Shown: positions 1-13,600 of the stretch, in pieces
Position numbering within the stretch: the stretch's first letter is position 1
Layout: every line of letters starts with the position of its first letter
Source of the DNA: Frigoribacterium sp. PhB160
Lineage (GTDB): Bacteria > Actinomycetota > Actinomycetes > Actinomycetales > Microbacteriaceae
NCBI RefSeq assembly: GCF_003751785.1
Contig: NZ_RKIE01000001.1
Coordinates: 1,217,564-1,281,563 of the forward strand
Length of the DNA: 64,000 bases
Direction: 5' to 3'
Translations under genes and position numbers: made by a program
The notes under the pieces: model-generated
Seen by the model: only the letters and a program-made list of their open reading frames with translations
What the model was told of the DNA's origin: nothing
The model's database searches: none

Positions 1-1
1 C

Positions 2-307
<306 letters not shown>

Positions 308-327
308 TCAGTTAGGACGACACACCG

Positions 328-888
328 ATGATCGAGACGATCCTCGCGGCAGAGGGAGGGGCGCCCGAAGGGGCTGCCGTCTTCTTCCCCGCCGGTTACG
401 ACATCCTCTGGTCACTCGTCGTCTTCGTGGTCATCGCTGCGTTCTTCGGGATCTTCGCGATCCCGAGGTTCCGCAAGATCCTCGACGAGCGCGCCGAGCG
501 CATCGAGGGCGGCATCAAGCACGCCGAGGCCGCCCAGGCCGAGGCTGCCCAGGCCCTCGACGAGTACAAGAAGCAGCTGGCCGACGCCCGCGCCGAGGCA
601 GCACGCATCCGTGAGGCCGCGCGCGCCGAGGGTGCCGAGATCCTGGCCGACCTCAAGCAGCAGGCCCAGGCCGAGGCCGACCGCGTCACCGCGAACGCCC
701 ACGTGCAGATCGAGGCCGAGCGGGCGGCTGCCGTCGCCTCGCTCCGCGCCGAGGTCGGCTCGCTGGCGATCGACCTCGCCTCCGGCGTCATCGGCGAGTC
801 GCTGAACGACGACGCTCGCGCGTCGGCCGTCGTCGATCGCTTCCTGGCCGACCTCGAGGCCGACCAGAACTCGAAGGCGGGCAACTGA
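328..888 (+). CDS. atpF: ATP synthase F0 subunit b
   Basis: This 186-residue protein is the peripheral stalk subunit linking F0 to F1. One N-terminal membrane helix (about residues 24-46, ILWSLVVFVVIAAFFGIF) is followed by IPRFRKILDERAERI. After that comes a long Ala/Glu/Arg-rich coiled coil (about 50-150) typical of b subunits. It begins 20 nt after atpE and ends 2 nt before the atpH start, as in a co-translated operon. It is a separate b subunit, not the b-delta fusion found in mycobacteria. Confidence 0.95.
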   Translation: MIETILAAEGGAPEGAAVFFPAGYDILWSLVVFVVIAAFFGIFAIPRFRKILDERAERIEGGIKHAEAAQAEAAQALDEYKKQLADARAEAARIREAARAEGAEILADLKQQAQAEADRVTANAHVQIEAERAAAVASLRAEVGSLAIDLASGVIGESLNDDARASAVVDRFLADLEADQNSKAGN

Positions 889-890
889 CG

Positions 891-1685
891 ATGGGTTCCA
901 TGACCAGAGAGGCCCTCAGCTCGGCGCGGACGGTGCTCGCCGACCTCGGCGACTCGGCCGACCTGGCCACGGGTGAGCAGCTGCTCGACGCCGGTCGCGT
1001 GATCGGCGGGTCCGTCCAGCTGCAGGCCTACTTCGCCGACCCGTCGGTCGAGGTCAGCGTGAAGAAGCAGCTGCTCGACCGCCTGTTCGGCTCGTTCTCC
1101 GAGTCGGCCCGAGCCCTGCTCGTGTCGGTCGTGGGCAGCCGCTGGTCGTCTGACCGCGACCTGCTCGCCGGGGTGGAGGAGCTCGGCATCCGCGTCGTCG
1201 CCTCCAGCGCCCCGGGCGACAGCAGCATCGAGAACGAGCTCTTCGCGTTCGACGCGGCGGTCCGCTCCGACGCCCAGCTCGAGCTCGCCATCGGCACCAA
1301 GCTGAGCGACCCCGAGGCGAAGTCCGGACTCGTCCGTCGACTCCTCGAGGGCAAGGCCAGCGAGCAGACGCTGGCGATCGCGACCCACCTCGTGCGTCAG
1401 CCCCGGGGACGACGCATCGGCGAGCTGCTCCGCAGCGCCGCCGAGATCGTCGCCGACCAGTCGCACCAGCTCGTCGCGACGGTCACCGTCGCGAAGCCGC
1501 TCGACGAGTCGCACGCGGCCCGCCTCGAGCAGGGTCTCGCCGCGCAGTTCGGGCGTAGCCTCCGCATCAACCAGGTCATCGACCCCGCCGTCATCGGCGG
1601 GCTGCGCGTGCAGATCGGTGACGAGGTCATCGACGGGACCGTGGCCACCAAGCTCAGCCTGCTCCGCCTCCAGCTCGCCGGCTAG
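891..1685 (+). CDS. atpH: ATP synthase F1 subunit delta
   Basis: This 264-residue protein is the F1 delta subunit (OSCP family), which ties the b stalk to the top of the alpha3beta3 head. The C-terminal half carries the family pattern [20 protein letters not shown] followed by [20 protein letters not shown]. It is longer than the roughly 180-residue E. coli protein because of an extended N-terminal half, usual in actinobacteria. The start could be ATG 891 or the in-frame ATG at 900; 891 is nearly contiguous with the atpF stop. Confidence 0.95.
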   Translation: MGSMTREALSSARTVLADLGDSADLATGEQLLDAGRVIGGSVQLQAYFADPSVEVSVKKQLLDRLFGSFSESARALLVSVVGSRWSSDRDLLAGVEELGIRVVASSAPGDSSIENELFAFDAAVRSDAQLELAIGTKLSDPEAKSGLVRRLLEGKASEQTLAIATHLVRQPRGRRIGELLRSAAEIVADQSHQLVATVTVAKPLDESHAARLEQGLAAQFGRSLRINQVIDPAVIGGLRVQIGDEVIDGTVATKLSLLRLQLAG

Positions 1686-1744
1686 GCACGCTCCCACACA
1701 CAGACTCGAGGCCTCCCGAAGCCTCGCTACGAATAGGAATCACA

Positions 1745-3382
<1,638 letters not shown>

Positions 3383-3426
3383 CGCGCCTGCCCGACGATC
3401 ACGACTGACGAGACAACAGGAGAGTC

Positions 3427-4326
3427 ATGGGAGCCCAACTACGGGTCTACCGACAGAGGATCCGCTCCGCGCAGACGACCAAGAAGGTCACCCGCGCCAT
3501 GGAGCTCATCTCTGCCTCGCGCATCCAGAAGGCGCAGGCGCGGATGAAGGCCTCGGGGCCGTACTCGCGTGCCATCACGCGGGCGGTGTCGGCCGTGGCG
3601 ACGTTCTCGGACGTCGACCACATCCTCACCACCGAGCCGGCGACCATCGAGCGGGCGGCGGTCGTGGTCTTCACGTCCGACCGCGGCCTCAACGGCGCCT
3701 TCAGCTCGAACACGCTGAAGGAGGCGGAGCAGCTGTCGCAGCTGCTCCGTGACCAGGGCAAGGACGTCGTCTACTACCTCGTGGGACGCAAGGCGCAGAA
3801 CTACTTCGCCTTCCGCAAACGCGACTCGGAGCAGATCTGGACGGGCAACACCGACCAGCCCGAGTTCGGCACCGCGAAGGAGATCGGCGACGCCGTCGTC
3901 GGCAAGTTCCTCACGACCGCGGCCGAGGGCGGCGTGGACGAGATCCACATCGTCTACAACCGATTCGTCAACATGGTCAGCCAGGTGCCCGAGGTGGTGC
4001 GCCTGCTGCCCCTCGAGGTGGTCGAGGGCATCGAGGAGCCCGCGGACGACGAGGTGCTCCCGCTGTACGACTTCGAGCCCGACCCGACCGAGGTGCTGGA
4101 CGCGCTGCTGCCCGTCTACATCGAGAGCCGCATCTTCAACGCGATGCTGCAGTCGGCCGCGTCCGAGCACGCGGCTCGCCAGAAGGCGATGAAGGCGGCG
4201 AGCGACAACGCCGACACCCTCATCCGCGACTTCACCCGCCTGGCGAACAACGCCCGGCAGGCCGAGATCACTCAGCAGATCTCCGAGATCGTGGGCGGCG
4301 CCGACGCCCTGAGCTCGGCCAAGTAG
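3427..4326 (+). CDS. atpG: ATP synthase F1 subunit gamma
   Basis: This 299-residue protein is the central rotor shaft of F1. The N-terminal helix ([20 protein letters not shown]) and the C-terminal helix ([20 protein letters not shown]) form the antiparallel coiled coil that turns inside alpha3beta3. The signature block for the family is present, and the central Rossmann-like segment lies between the helices. CAGGAGAG precedes the ATG. The order between atpA and atpD is the standard one. Confidence 0.97.
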   Translation: MGAQLRVYRQRIRSAQTTKKVTRAMELISASRIQKAQARMKASGPYSRAITRAVSAVATFSDVDHILTTEPATIERAAVVVFTSDRGLNGAFSSNTLKEAEQLSQLLRDQGKDVVYYLVGRKAQNYFAFRKRDSEQIWTGNTDQPEFGTAKEIGDAVVGKFLTTAAEGGVDEIHIVYNRFVNMVSQVPEVVRLLPLEVVEGIEEPADDEVLPLYDFEPDPTEVLDALLPVYIESRIFNAMLQSAASEHAARQKAMKAASDNADTLIRDFTRLANNARQAEITQQISEIVGGADALSSAK

Positions 4327-5826
<1,500 letters not shown>

Positions 5827-5828
5827 TC

Positions 5829-6089
5829 GTGGCTGCTCTCACCGTGAGCGTCGTCTCGGCCGACCAGGAAGTCTGGTCGGGCGAGGCGTCGTCGATCGTC
5901 GCCCGCACCGCCGAGGGTGAGATCGGGATCCTCCCCGGTCACGAGCCCATCCTCGCGATCCTGGCCTCGGGCCAGGTCCGCGTCCGCCTCAGCGACGGTT
6001 CGACCGTCGAGGCGACGGCGGACGACGGGTTCCTCTCCGTCGAGAACGACACGGTCACCGTCGTGGCCCGCAACGCCCAGCTCGCCTGA
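5829..6089 (+). CDS. atpC: ATP synthase F1 subunit epsilon (short form)
   Basis: This 86-residue protein corresponds to the N-terminal beta-sandwich of the epsilon subunit, with SVVSADQEVWSGEASSIVARTAEGEIG and GILPGHEP. It starts at GTG 5829, 2 nt after the atpD stop; the reading frame is open further upstream, inside atpD. It ends right after the sandwich (VVARNAQLA). It therefore lacks the two C-terminal helices that give E. coli epsilon (about 139 residues) its autoinhibitory role. It is the last gene of the atp operon. Confidence 0.93.
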   Translation: MAALTVSVVSADQEVWSGEASSIVARTAEGEIGILPGHEPILAILASGQVRVRLSDGSTVEATADDGFLSVENDTVTVVARNAQLA

Positions 6090-6113
6090 CCCGTCGTCCT
6101 CACCAGATCCACC

Positions 6114-6872
6114 GTGCTGTTCCTGCTGCCCCCGTCCGAGACCAAGCTCGACGGGGGCAGCGGTGCGTCCGGGCTCGACCTGCCCTCGTGGGCGTTCCCG
6201 GAGCTGGCGGCGGTGCGCGGCGACGTGATCTCGCGCCTCCTCACGATGTCGGCGGACGCCGAGGGCTCGATGCGAGCGCTGAAGATCGGGCCGCGGCTCG
6301 CGTCGGAGGTCGAGCGCAACCGCGCACTGGCGACCTCGCCGAGCATGCGGGCGCTCGAGCGCTACACCGGGGTGCTCTACGACCCGATCCGCGCGGGCGA
6401 ACTCGACGAGGCCTCGTGGCGGTGGGCCTCGCGGCACGTCCTGATCCACTCGGCGCTCTTCGGCCCGCTGCGCGCGACCGACCTCATCCCGGCGTACCGG
6501 CTCTCGCACGACTCGAGGCTGCCGGGGGCGAGCCTCCGGTCGACCTGGAGCGGCCCCGTGGCGGAGAGCCTCGCGTCCGTGGACGCCTTCGTGGTGGACC
6601 TGAGGTCCGAGGGCTACGTCGGGCTCGGTCCGGTCGTCGGGGCTCGGTCGACCTACCTTCGCGTCGTCGCTGACGACGGGGGCCGCCGACGTGCCCTCAA
6701 CCACTTCAACAAGAAGTCGAAGGGACTGCTGATCGCGGCGTTGCTCCGCGACCAGCCCGAACTCCGCGGGCTCGACGACCTCGTCGCGTGGGGTGCCGAC
6801 CGGGGCGTCCGGCTGGAGCCCGGCCGGGAGACCCAGCTCGTCTCGGAGAGCCTCTTGTCGACGTCGGCCTGA
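6114..6872 (+). CDS. yaaA: YaaA family protein (UPF0246/DUF328)
   Basis: This 252-residue protein begins with the family hallmark LFLLPPSETKLDGG and has the conserved block NHFNKKSKGLL near residues 201-211. E. coli YaaA is a peroxide-stress protein that lowers free iron and binds DNA; the function here is inferred from the family. It starts at GTG 6114, 24 nt after atpC and in the same direction, so it may be read through from the atp operon. Its stop directly abuts the stop of the convergent ogt-type gene. Confidence 0.88.
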   Translation: MLFLLPPSETKLDGGSGASGLDLPSWAFPELAAVRGDVISRLLTMSADAEGSMRALKIGPRLASEVERNRALATSPSMRALERYTGVLYDPIRAGELDEASWRWASRHVLIHSALFGPLRATDLIPAYRLSHDSRLPGASLRSTWSGPVAESLASVDAFVVDLRSEGYVGLGPVVGARSTYLRVVADDGGRRRALNHFNKKSKGLLIAALLRDQPELRGLDDLVAWGADRGVRLEPGRETQLVSESLLSTSA

Positions 6873-7430
6873 TCACAGCGGCCGCGGTCCCTCCCGGTGG
6901 ACGATGCCCTCGTGTCGCAGCAGCCACTTCTTGGTCTCGAGGCCAGCCCCGACGCTGTAGCCCGTGACGCCGCCGGTTCGGCCGAGGACCCGGTGGCAGG
7001 GCACCAGCAGGGGCAGCGGATTCGCCCTCACCGCGCCTCCCACCGCCCGACCGGCGTGCGGGTTGCCGATGGTGCCGCCCAGCCGCCCGTACGTCGTGGT
7101 CTCTCCCCAGGAGACGGCGGCCAGCGCCGACCAGACGGAGCGCTGGAACGGCGTGCCCGTGAGGCGCAGCGGCAGGTCGAACCACCGTCGCTGCCCGAGG
7201 AAGTAGTCGGCGATCTGCACCCGCGCCGCCTCCAACAGGGCGTCGGCGCGCTCGGGCTCGCCGTCGTGGGGCAGCGAGCCGTCCCGCTCGACCGTCACGC
7301 GCTCGACGGCGAAGGCGCGGCTGACGACCTCGATGCGGCCGACGGGGGAGCGGAGGCGGACGAACCCGACAGGGTCGTCGGGTTCGTCGTGCCCCGGCGG
7401 AGGGGGCGGGACCAGGGCCAGTCTCGTCAT
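6873..7430 (-). CDS. ogt: Methylated-DNA--[protein]-cysteine S-methyltransferase
   Basis: This 185-residue protein directly reverses O6-alkylguanine damage by moving the alkyl group to its own cysteine. The acceptor motif is VPCHRVLG, and the preceding DNA-binding helix-turn-helix block is FQRSVWSALAAVSWGETTTYGRLG. No N-terminal Ada-type zinc domain is present, so it is of the stand-alone Ogt/MGMT class. It is convergent with the yaaA gene, with no space between the stop codons. Confidence 0.93.
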   Translation of the reverse strand: MTRLALVPPPPPGHDEPDDPVGFVRLRSPVGRIEVVSRAFAVERVTVERDGSLPHDGEPERADALLEAARVQIADYFLGQRRWFDLPLRLTGTPFQRSVWSALAAVSWGETTTYGRLGGTIGNPHAGRAVGGAVRANPLPLLVPCHRVLGRTGGVTGYSVGAGLETKKWLLRHEGIVHREGPRPL

Positions 7431-7563
7431 GGGGCGACGGTAGGAGGCGCCGGGGCGGGCCCGTCAGGAGGCTCGGTGCGCCTGGGGACGACGAAGGCCG
7501 AGGCTGAGCTGTGGAGGGACGGGCGCCACGTGACCGGCACCTGCGGCGGGGTCCGACGGCCGA

Positions 7564-7569
7564 TAGCCT
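7564..7569 (+). promoter_or_regulatory. Candidate -10 box (TAGCCT) upstream of FHA/PP2C genes
   Basis: TAGCCT fits TANNNT. It lies in the 215-bp gap (7431-7645) between the divergent ogt and FHA genes. It would give a leader of about 70 nt ending in a GGAAGG ribosome-binding site at 7633-7638. No convincing -35 box is visible. Confidence 0.35.
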
Positions 7570-7645
7570 CGGACGGGCAGATGGGGGAGCTCGGCTCGTC
7601 GACCTGCTCGCCGCACGACCACGTTCCTCGACGGAAGGCCCGCCC

Positions 7646-8185
7646 ATGCACACGGATGCCGAGCAGGGCCGACAGGACGGCCCGCCCCGCCCCGACGACA
7701 CCGTGCTGGTGGCCGGGCTCCGCGGCGGGCTCGACGACACGGTGCTGCGTCCGCGGCCCGGTGCCGGCATCGGTCGGGCGACCGTCGACGCTGGTCGCAC
7801 CGCGAGCCGGACGCGGCCCGCGTGGGCCGTGCGCGTCGCGGGAGCGGAGCACGTGCTCGCGGCTCCGCTCGTCGTCGGCCGCCGCCCGTCGGCGCCGCGC
7901 GTCGTGGCGGGCGTGCAGCCCGTGCTCGTGGCGGTGGAGTCCCCGGGCGGGCTCGTGTCGTCGTCGCACGTCCGGGTGGAGCAGGTCGGCGACGTCGTCG
8001 TCGTGACCGACCTCCGGTCGACGAACGGCACGTCCGTCCGCGCTCCGGGCCGCGTTCCCGTCTCGCTCCGGCAGGGCGAGTCCGTCACGGCCTCGGCAGG
8101 CACCATAGTGGACGTCGGCGACGGCGTCCTCCTCGAGATCCTGTCCCACCATCGCGTCCCCTCCCAGGAAGATCACCACTCGTGA
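7646..8185 (+). CDS. FHA domain protein
   Basis: This 179-residue protein has a C-terminal forkhead-associated domain (about residues 75-175) with VVGRRPSAPR, SSSHVRVEQ and DLRSTNGTSV, the phosphothreonine-recognition pattern. The N-terminal 75 residues are Gly/Arg-rich and probably disordered. I place the start at ATG 7646, behind GGAAGG; the frame is open further upstream but without a good start. The last bases overlap the PP2C start by 4 nt. It probably reads phosphorylation made by the nearby kinase. Confidence 0.85.
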   Translation: MHTDAEQGRQDGPPRPDDTVLVAGLRGGLDDTVLRPRPGAGIGRATVDAGRTASRTRPAWAVRVAGAEHVLAAPLVVGRRPSAPRVVAGVQPVLVAVESPGGLVSSSHVRVEQVGDVVVVTDLRSTNGTSVRAPGRVPVSLRQGESVTASAGTIVDVGDGVLLEILSHHRVPSQEDHHS

Positions 8186-9000
8186 CAGAGCTCGGCCAGC
8201 CGACCACCGACCACCCGATCACGTCCGGCGAGGGCGCCGTCTCGCTCGACTGGGCGGCGGTCACCGACGTCGGGCTCCGGCGGGCGCACAACGAGGACAG
8301 CTACCTCGCCTCCGCGCCGCTCTTCGTCGTGGCCGACGGCATGGGCGGGCACACGGCCGGCGACGTGGCGAGCGACGCGGTCGTCCGTCGCATGGGCGAG
8401 ATCCCGGCGGGGGAGTGGCTCCGACCCCAGGACGTCGAGGAGGCGCTCCGTCGCGCGACGGAGGACATCGCCGTCGCGGCCGAGGGCACCGAGCTCGGCG
8501 TCGGCACGACCGTCACGGGCGCCTTCCTGTCGCTCCGGGACGGCGTCCCGGAGTTCACGGTCTTCAACGTCGGCGACTCTCGCGTCTACCTCCACGAGGG
8601 AGGCGAGCTGCAGCAGGTCACCGTCGACCACTCCGTCGTCCAGGAGATGGTCGACGCCGGACTCCTCCGGGCCGAGGACGCCGAGGACCACCCCGACAGC
8701 AACGTCATCACGCGGGCCGTGGGCTTCGACGTCGACGCGCGGCCCGACTACTGGCGCGTGCCCCTCCGGGCCGGCCAGCGCCTCCTCGTCTGCTCCGACG
8801 GGCTCACGAAGGAGCTGCGGCCGGCGCGCATCGCGGAGCTGCTCGAGAGCGTGCCGGGTGCGGCCCGCACCGCCTCCGCCCTCGTCCGCGCGGCCGTCGA
8901 AGCGGGTGGCCGGGACAACGTGACGGTCGTCGTCGTCGACGTCCGGGGTACAAGCGCCGAGCCGACCGAGACGACCGGCTCGGGCCCGATCCCCGACTGA
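8182..9000 (+). CDS. PP2C-family serine/threonine protein phosphatase
   Basis: This 272-residue soluble PPM/PP2C phosphatase has all the metal-binding motifs: RRAHNEDS, VVADGMGGHTAGD (Asp52), FNVGDSRVYLH, CSDGLTKEL and GGRDNVTVVVV. It starts at GTG 8182 within the stop of the FHA gene (GTGA overlap). It would dephosphorylate substrates of the kinase encoded next. Unlike PstP of mycobacteria there is no transmembrane segment or extracellular tail. Confidence 0.93.
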   Translation: MTELGQPTTDHPITSGEGAVSLDWAAVTDVGLRRAHNEDSYLASAPLFVVADGMGGHTAGDVASDAVVRRMGEIPAGEWLRPQDVEEALRRATEDIAVAAEGTELGVGTTVTGAFLSLRDGVPEFTVFNVGDSRVYLHEGGELQQVTVDHSVVQEMVDAGLLRAEDAEDHPDSNVITRAVGFDVDARPDYWRVPLRAGQRLLVCSDGLTKELRPARIAELLESVPGAARTASALVRAAVEAGGRDNVTVVVVDVRGTSAEPTETTGSGPIPD

Positions 9001-9018
9001 CAAGGGCTCGGCCGCTCG

Positions 9019-9067
9019 GTCCTCCCCCGAAGTGGGGTCGTCCGTCGCTCCACAGCGAGGGGAGGAC
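9019..9067. terminator. Inverted repeat between PP2C and kinase genes
   Basis: GTCCTCCCC (9019-9027) can pair with GGGGAGGAC (9059-9067). It follows the PP2C stop and precedes the kinase promoter, so it could end the FHA-PP2C transcript. No T-run follows. Confidence 0.35.
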
Positions 9068-9093
9068 GGGGCACGACGTCGGAGGGGCCCACT

Positions 9094-9099
9094 TACAAT
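9094..9099 (+). promoter_or_regulatory. -10 box (TACAAT) of the kinase-Ig/FN3 operon
   Basis: TACAAT is close to the actinobacterial consensus TANNNT and is the best -10 in this gap. It predicts a start of transcription near 9106 and a leader of about 60 nt. GGGAGG at about 9159-9164 acts as ribosome-binding site for GTG 9169. No clear -35 element is seen. Confidence 0.5.
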
Positions 9100-9168
9100 G
9101 ACTCCGGTCGGCGAGGCGCCGACGCCGGGCCGCGCGAGGGCCGGCCGCGAGGACGTCGGGAGGGCGCC

Positions 9169-10602
9169 GTGGCACGACGACTGCCGTCAGCGCCTCCCGT
9201 GCTGCCCGGGTTCAGCCACGTGCACGTGCTCGGGTCCGGCGGCTTCGCCGACGTGTTCCTGTACGAGCAGAACATGCCGCGACGCCAGGTTGCCGTGAAG
9301 GTCATGCTCTCCGAGGTCGTCAACGACCAGGTGCGGCAGATGTTCCAGGCCGAGGCGAACCTCATGGCCCAGCTGAGTGCCCACCCGTCCATCCTCACCG
9401 TCTACCAGGCGAGCGTCTCGGCCGACGGTCGCCCGTACCTGGTCATGGAGCTCTGCTCGTCGTCGCTCAGCGAGCGCTATCGTCGCGACCGCATCCCGGT
9501 GGCCGACGTCCTCCGCATCGGCGTCAAGATCGGCAGCGCCGTCGAGACCGCCCACCGGCAAGGCGTCCTGCACCGCGACGTCAAGCCCTCGAACATCCTG
9601 ATGACCGCCTACGGTCACCCGGTCCTGTCCGACTTCGGCATCGCCGCGTCGCTCAGCGAGAGCGAGCCGCAGGAGGTCGTCGGCATGTCGATCCCGTGGT
9701 CGGCCCCGGAGGTGCTGCTCGACGAGACCCCGGGCACGGTCGAGTCCGAGGTCTGGTCGCTCGCCGCGACCGTCTACTCGCTGTTGGCGGGCCGCTCGCC
9801 GTTCGAGATCCTCGGAAGCGAGAAGAACGGCGCGGCCGACCTCATCGGCCGCATCGACAAGGCCAAGCTCGTCCCGACCGGACGCACCGACGTGCCGCCG
9901 ACCCTCGAGCGCATCCTCGCGAAGGCGATGTCGCGGAGACCCGAGCAGCGGCAGTCGAGCGTGCTCGAGCTCCTCCGCGAACTGCAGCAGGTCGAGGCCG
10001 AGCTGGGCCTCGGCCAGACGCCCATCGAGGTGGCCGTCGACGACTGGGCCCTCGCCACCGTCGCCGACCTGGAGGACCGGACGCGCCTCCGCGGCACGGC
10101 CGTCGTCCCGGCCGCACGGCGACGCCGCCGCCGCCGGAGCGAGGTCACGGCGGCGCAGGCCGCGGCCGTCCACGGATCGCAGGTCGGGGCCAGCCGTGGC
10201 CTCGTCCGCAGCACCGGCACGCGGCCCGCGGCGCGTCGGCGCGGCATGCTCGCCCTCGTGTGGGGGCTCGTGGCCGCCGGCGTGGTCGTCATCGGCCTCG
10301 GCGCGACGGCCACGCTCGTCCTCGTGCGGGCGACGTCGTCGGAGATCCCTCGGGTGGCCGACATCGCCTCGTCGAGCGACGGACGCTCGGTCGTCTTCAC
10401 CTGGAACGACCCGGGCCTCCGGGCCGGCGACGCCTACGTGATCTCGACCGGCGACGACACGAGCCAGCAGGCCACGAACCGCTTCGTCGTGAGTCGTCCC
10501 GACGCCGACGAGCGGTTCTGCATCACGGTGAGCGTCACGCGCGACGGCCGCACCGGCGACCCGAGCGCCCAGAGCTGCGCCGCGCCGGAGGGCGCCGGAT
10601 GA
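9169..10602 (+). CDS. Membrane serine/threonine protein kinase (Pkb2-like)
   Basis: This 477-residue Hanks-type kinase has an N-terminal catalytic domain. It shows the glycine loop GSGGFADV, Lys44 (VAVKVM), HRDVKPSN (Asp137), SDFG (Asp155) and PWSAPEVL. Then come an Arg-rich juxtamembrane stretch and one membrane helix at about 360-385. The exported tail of about 85 residues looks FN3-like (VFTWNDPGLRAGDAYVI). There are no PASTA repeats. The stop overlaps the next gene (ATGA), which encodes an exported FN3 protein, so kinase and surface protein are translationally coupled. Confidence 0.93.
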   Translation: MARRLPSAPPVLPGFSHVHVLGSGGFADVFLYEQNMPRRQVAVKVMLSEVVNDQVRQMFQAEANLMAQLSAHPSILTVYQASVSADGRPYLVMELCSSSLSERYRRDRIPVADVLRIGVKIGSAVETAHRQGVLHRDVKPSNILMTAYGHPVLSDFGIAASLSESEPQEVVGMSIPWSAPEVLLDETPGTVESEVWSLAATVYSLLAGRSPFEILGSEKNGAADLIGRIDKAKLVPTGRTDVPPTLERILAKAMSRRPEQRQSSVLELLRELQQVEAELGLGQTPIEVAVDDWALATVADLEDRTRLRGTAVVPAARRRRRRRSEVTAAQAAAVHGSQVGASRGLVRSTGTRPAARRRGMLALVWGLVAAGVVVIGLGATATLVLVRATSSEIPRVADIASSSDGRSVVFTWNDPGLRAGDAYVISTGDDTSQQATNRFVVSRPDADERFCITVSVTRDGRTGDPSAQSCAAPEGAG

Positions 10603-13600
10603 GCGGGCTGCTCGCCTGGGCGTCCCGACGCCGGTCGGCGGTCGCGACGGGGGTGAGCACGGTCGTCGTCGTGGCCCTCGTGACGACCGTCGCCGTCGTC
10701 AGCAGCGGCTACGAGGCGCAGCGCCTCGACCTCGACGACGGCACCGCGTGGGTGGCGAACGGCTCGCGCTCCGCCGTCGGCCGGGTGAACCCCGACGTCG
10801 GCGAGCTCAACGCGGCGGTCCGCAGCACGGGCACCGACCTCGCGGTCGTGCAGTCGGGGCAGGAGGTGCTGCTCGTCGACCGCACCGACGCCACGGTCGG
10901 GCTCGTCGACCCGGCCACGGCCACCGTCGACGAGACCGTGCCGCTGCCGCCCGAGCAGCCCGAGGTCCTCCTCGCCGGCGACCGCACGGTCGTCGTGTCG
11001 GGCGGCACCGGCGAGCTCTGGACCTGGCCCACGACCGACCTCGCGGCCTTCAGCGCGGAGGCCGACGCCGACCTGAGCCTCGGCGCCGACCTGGTCGCCA
11101 GCGCCTCGCCCTCCGGCGCGGTCACGACCTTCTCCGCCGAGACGGGCGAGGTCTCGCTCATCGCCGACGCCGCCGACGCGTCGGTCGACTCGACCGTCGA
11201 CGCCGGCCTCGCCGGGGGCGACGAGCACCAGGTGACGAGCGTGGGGTCGCACTGGGCGGTCCTCGACGTCACGTCCGGCGAGCTCGTCCTGGACGGCGAC
11301 CCGGTGACCCTGCCGGTCGACGCCTCGGGCGGTGCCCTCCAGCAGGCCACGGACGACGGCGACGCCGTGCTCCTGGCCACCACCGACGGGCTCCTGAGCG
11401 TCCCCTTCGACGGGGGTGAGGCCCGGGCCCTCGCGTCGGGCCGGTCGGGAGCCCCGGCCCGCCCGGTCGTCGTCGGCTCGTGCACCTGGGCGGCCTGGTC
11501 GGGCGGTTCGGCCTGGAGCGACTGCTCCGGCGCGCGCGGGGGCGTCGTCGAACTGGACGGGGTCCCGGGCAGCGCCGCGCTGGTGCTCGCCGTCAACGGT
11601 CGTCAGGTCGTCCTGAACGACCCGGTGGGCGGTCGCAGCTGGGCCCTCCAGGCCGGCGGGCGGCTCGTCGACAACTGGGCCGACCTCCTCGACTCCGAGC
11701 GCGAGCGAGAAGAGCAAGAGGACGACTCGACCGACCAGCCCCCCGAGCTCGACCCCGACCAGAAGGCCCCCGTGGCCGTCGACGACGCCGTCGGTGCCCG
11801 GCCGGGCCGGGCGAGCACGCTGTCGGTGCTGCTGAACGACTTCGACCCCAACGGGGACCCGCTCGTCGTCGAGCAGGTCTCGCAGCCCGACCCCGCGACG
11901 GCACGCGTCGACCTCGTCAACGACCGCCAGCAGCTGTTGCTCACGCTGACGGCGGAGGCGACGGGCACGTTCACCGTCGACTACTCGATCAGCGACGGGC
12001 GCGGAGGGTCGGACACGGCGACCGTGACCGTCACGGTGCGGACGGACGCCGAGAACTCGGCCCCGGAGCAGGTGCGGCGGACGAGTGCGTCCGTGACCTC
12101 GGCCGGCCGGGTGACCGCCTCCGTGCTCGGGGACTGGGTCGACCCCGACGGCGACGCGTTCTACCTGACGAGCGCGTCCGGGCCTCCCGGGACGTCGTCC
12201 AAGCCCTCGGGCGACGTGGTCTACCAGGACGCCGGCGCCGGCGAGACCGACGTCGAGGTGGCCCTCGTCGTGTCCGACGGCCAGGCCGAGGGGCGAGGCT
12301 CCCTGTCCGTCACCGTGACGGGCGAGGCGCCCCTGCGAGCGGAGTCGTTCACGGTCGAGGCCTACGCCGGACGGCAGGTCACCGTCCGCCCCCTCGCGTA
12401 CGCGACCGGCGGCTCCGGGCCGATCCGGCTGAACAGCGTCCCCGCCAAGAACGGGTCGACCGTGACGCCGAGCTACGACGTGGGGACGTTCCGCTTCGTC
12501 AGCGACGAGGTCCGGACGCACAACCTCGAGTACACCGTGACCGACGGCGACCAGACCGCCACCGGCGTCGTCCGCGTCGACGTGCTGTCGCCTCCCGACG
12601 CGGCGACGCCGCCGGTGACGACGCCCAAGACCATGTTCGTCGAGACGCTGAGCTCGCAGACGCTCGACGTGGTGGCCACCGACGCCGACCCCGCGGGCAA
12701 CGTGCTCATGATCAGCTCCACCGCGGAGGTGCCCCTCTCGAGCGGCGTCCGGGTCGAGACCCTCGACCAGCGCTACCTGCGGGTCACGCTCACCGCACCG
12801 CTCGAGGGGCGGCCCGTGACGGTGCCCTACACCGTCACGAACGGGCTCGCCTCGGCGCAGGGCACGGTCACGGTGGTCGAGATCCCGCGGCGTTCGCAGA
12901 CCCAGCCGCCGGTGGCGACGGACGACCAGGTCACCGTGCGGGTCGGCGACGCCGTCGACATCGACGTGCTCGCGAACGACGAGCAGCCCGACGGGGACGA
13001 GGTCACCCTCGTGCCCGACCTCGTCCAGGACGTCCCCGACGACGGCGGGCTCCTGTTCACCTCGGGCACGCGCCTGCGCTACCTGGCCCCCACGACCCCG
13101 GGCAACGTGACGGCGGTCTACGAGGTGGCGGGCCGCGACGGCCAGACGGACTCCGCCCAGGTGAGCATCGCGGTCCGCGAGGCCGACGCGGCGACCAACG
13201 CCGCGCCCGTGCCGGAGACGGTCACGGCGCGGGTGGTCGCCGGCGAGACCGTGCAGGTGCGCGTGCCGCTCGACGGCATCGACCCCGACGGCGACAGCGT
13301 GACGCTGCTCGGCGTCGGGACGAACCCCGCGAAGGGCAACGTCACGAGCGTCTCGGCCGACGGGTTCGCCTACCAGGCGGCGGCCTACGCCGCCGGGACG
13401 GACGAGTTCACCTACACCGTCGTCGACGGGCTCGGGGCCCGGGCGAGCGGCAAGGTCAGGGTGGGCGTCGCAGCCCGGGCCGACGGCACGCGCGGACCGG
13501 TGGCCGTGGCCGACGACGTGACGATGCGACCCGGGGGCACCGTCACGGTCCGTGTCCTCGACAACGACAGCGACCCCGACGGCGGCGCCCTGCGGGTGAC

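Noticed and set aside
9696-10598. 300-codon upstream extension of the Ig/FN3 frame
   Set aside because: It overlaps the kinase gene and is Arg-rich without domains; ATG 10599 at the kinase stop is followed by a proper signal anchor.
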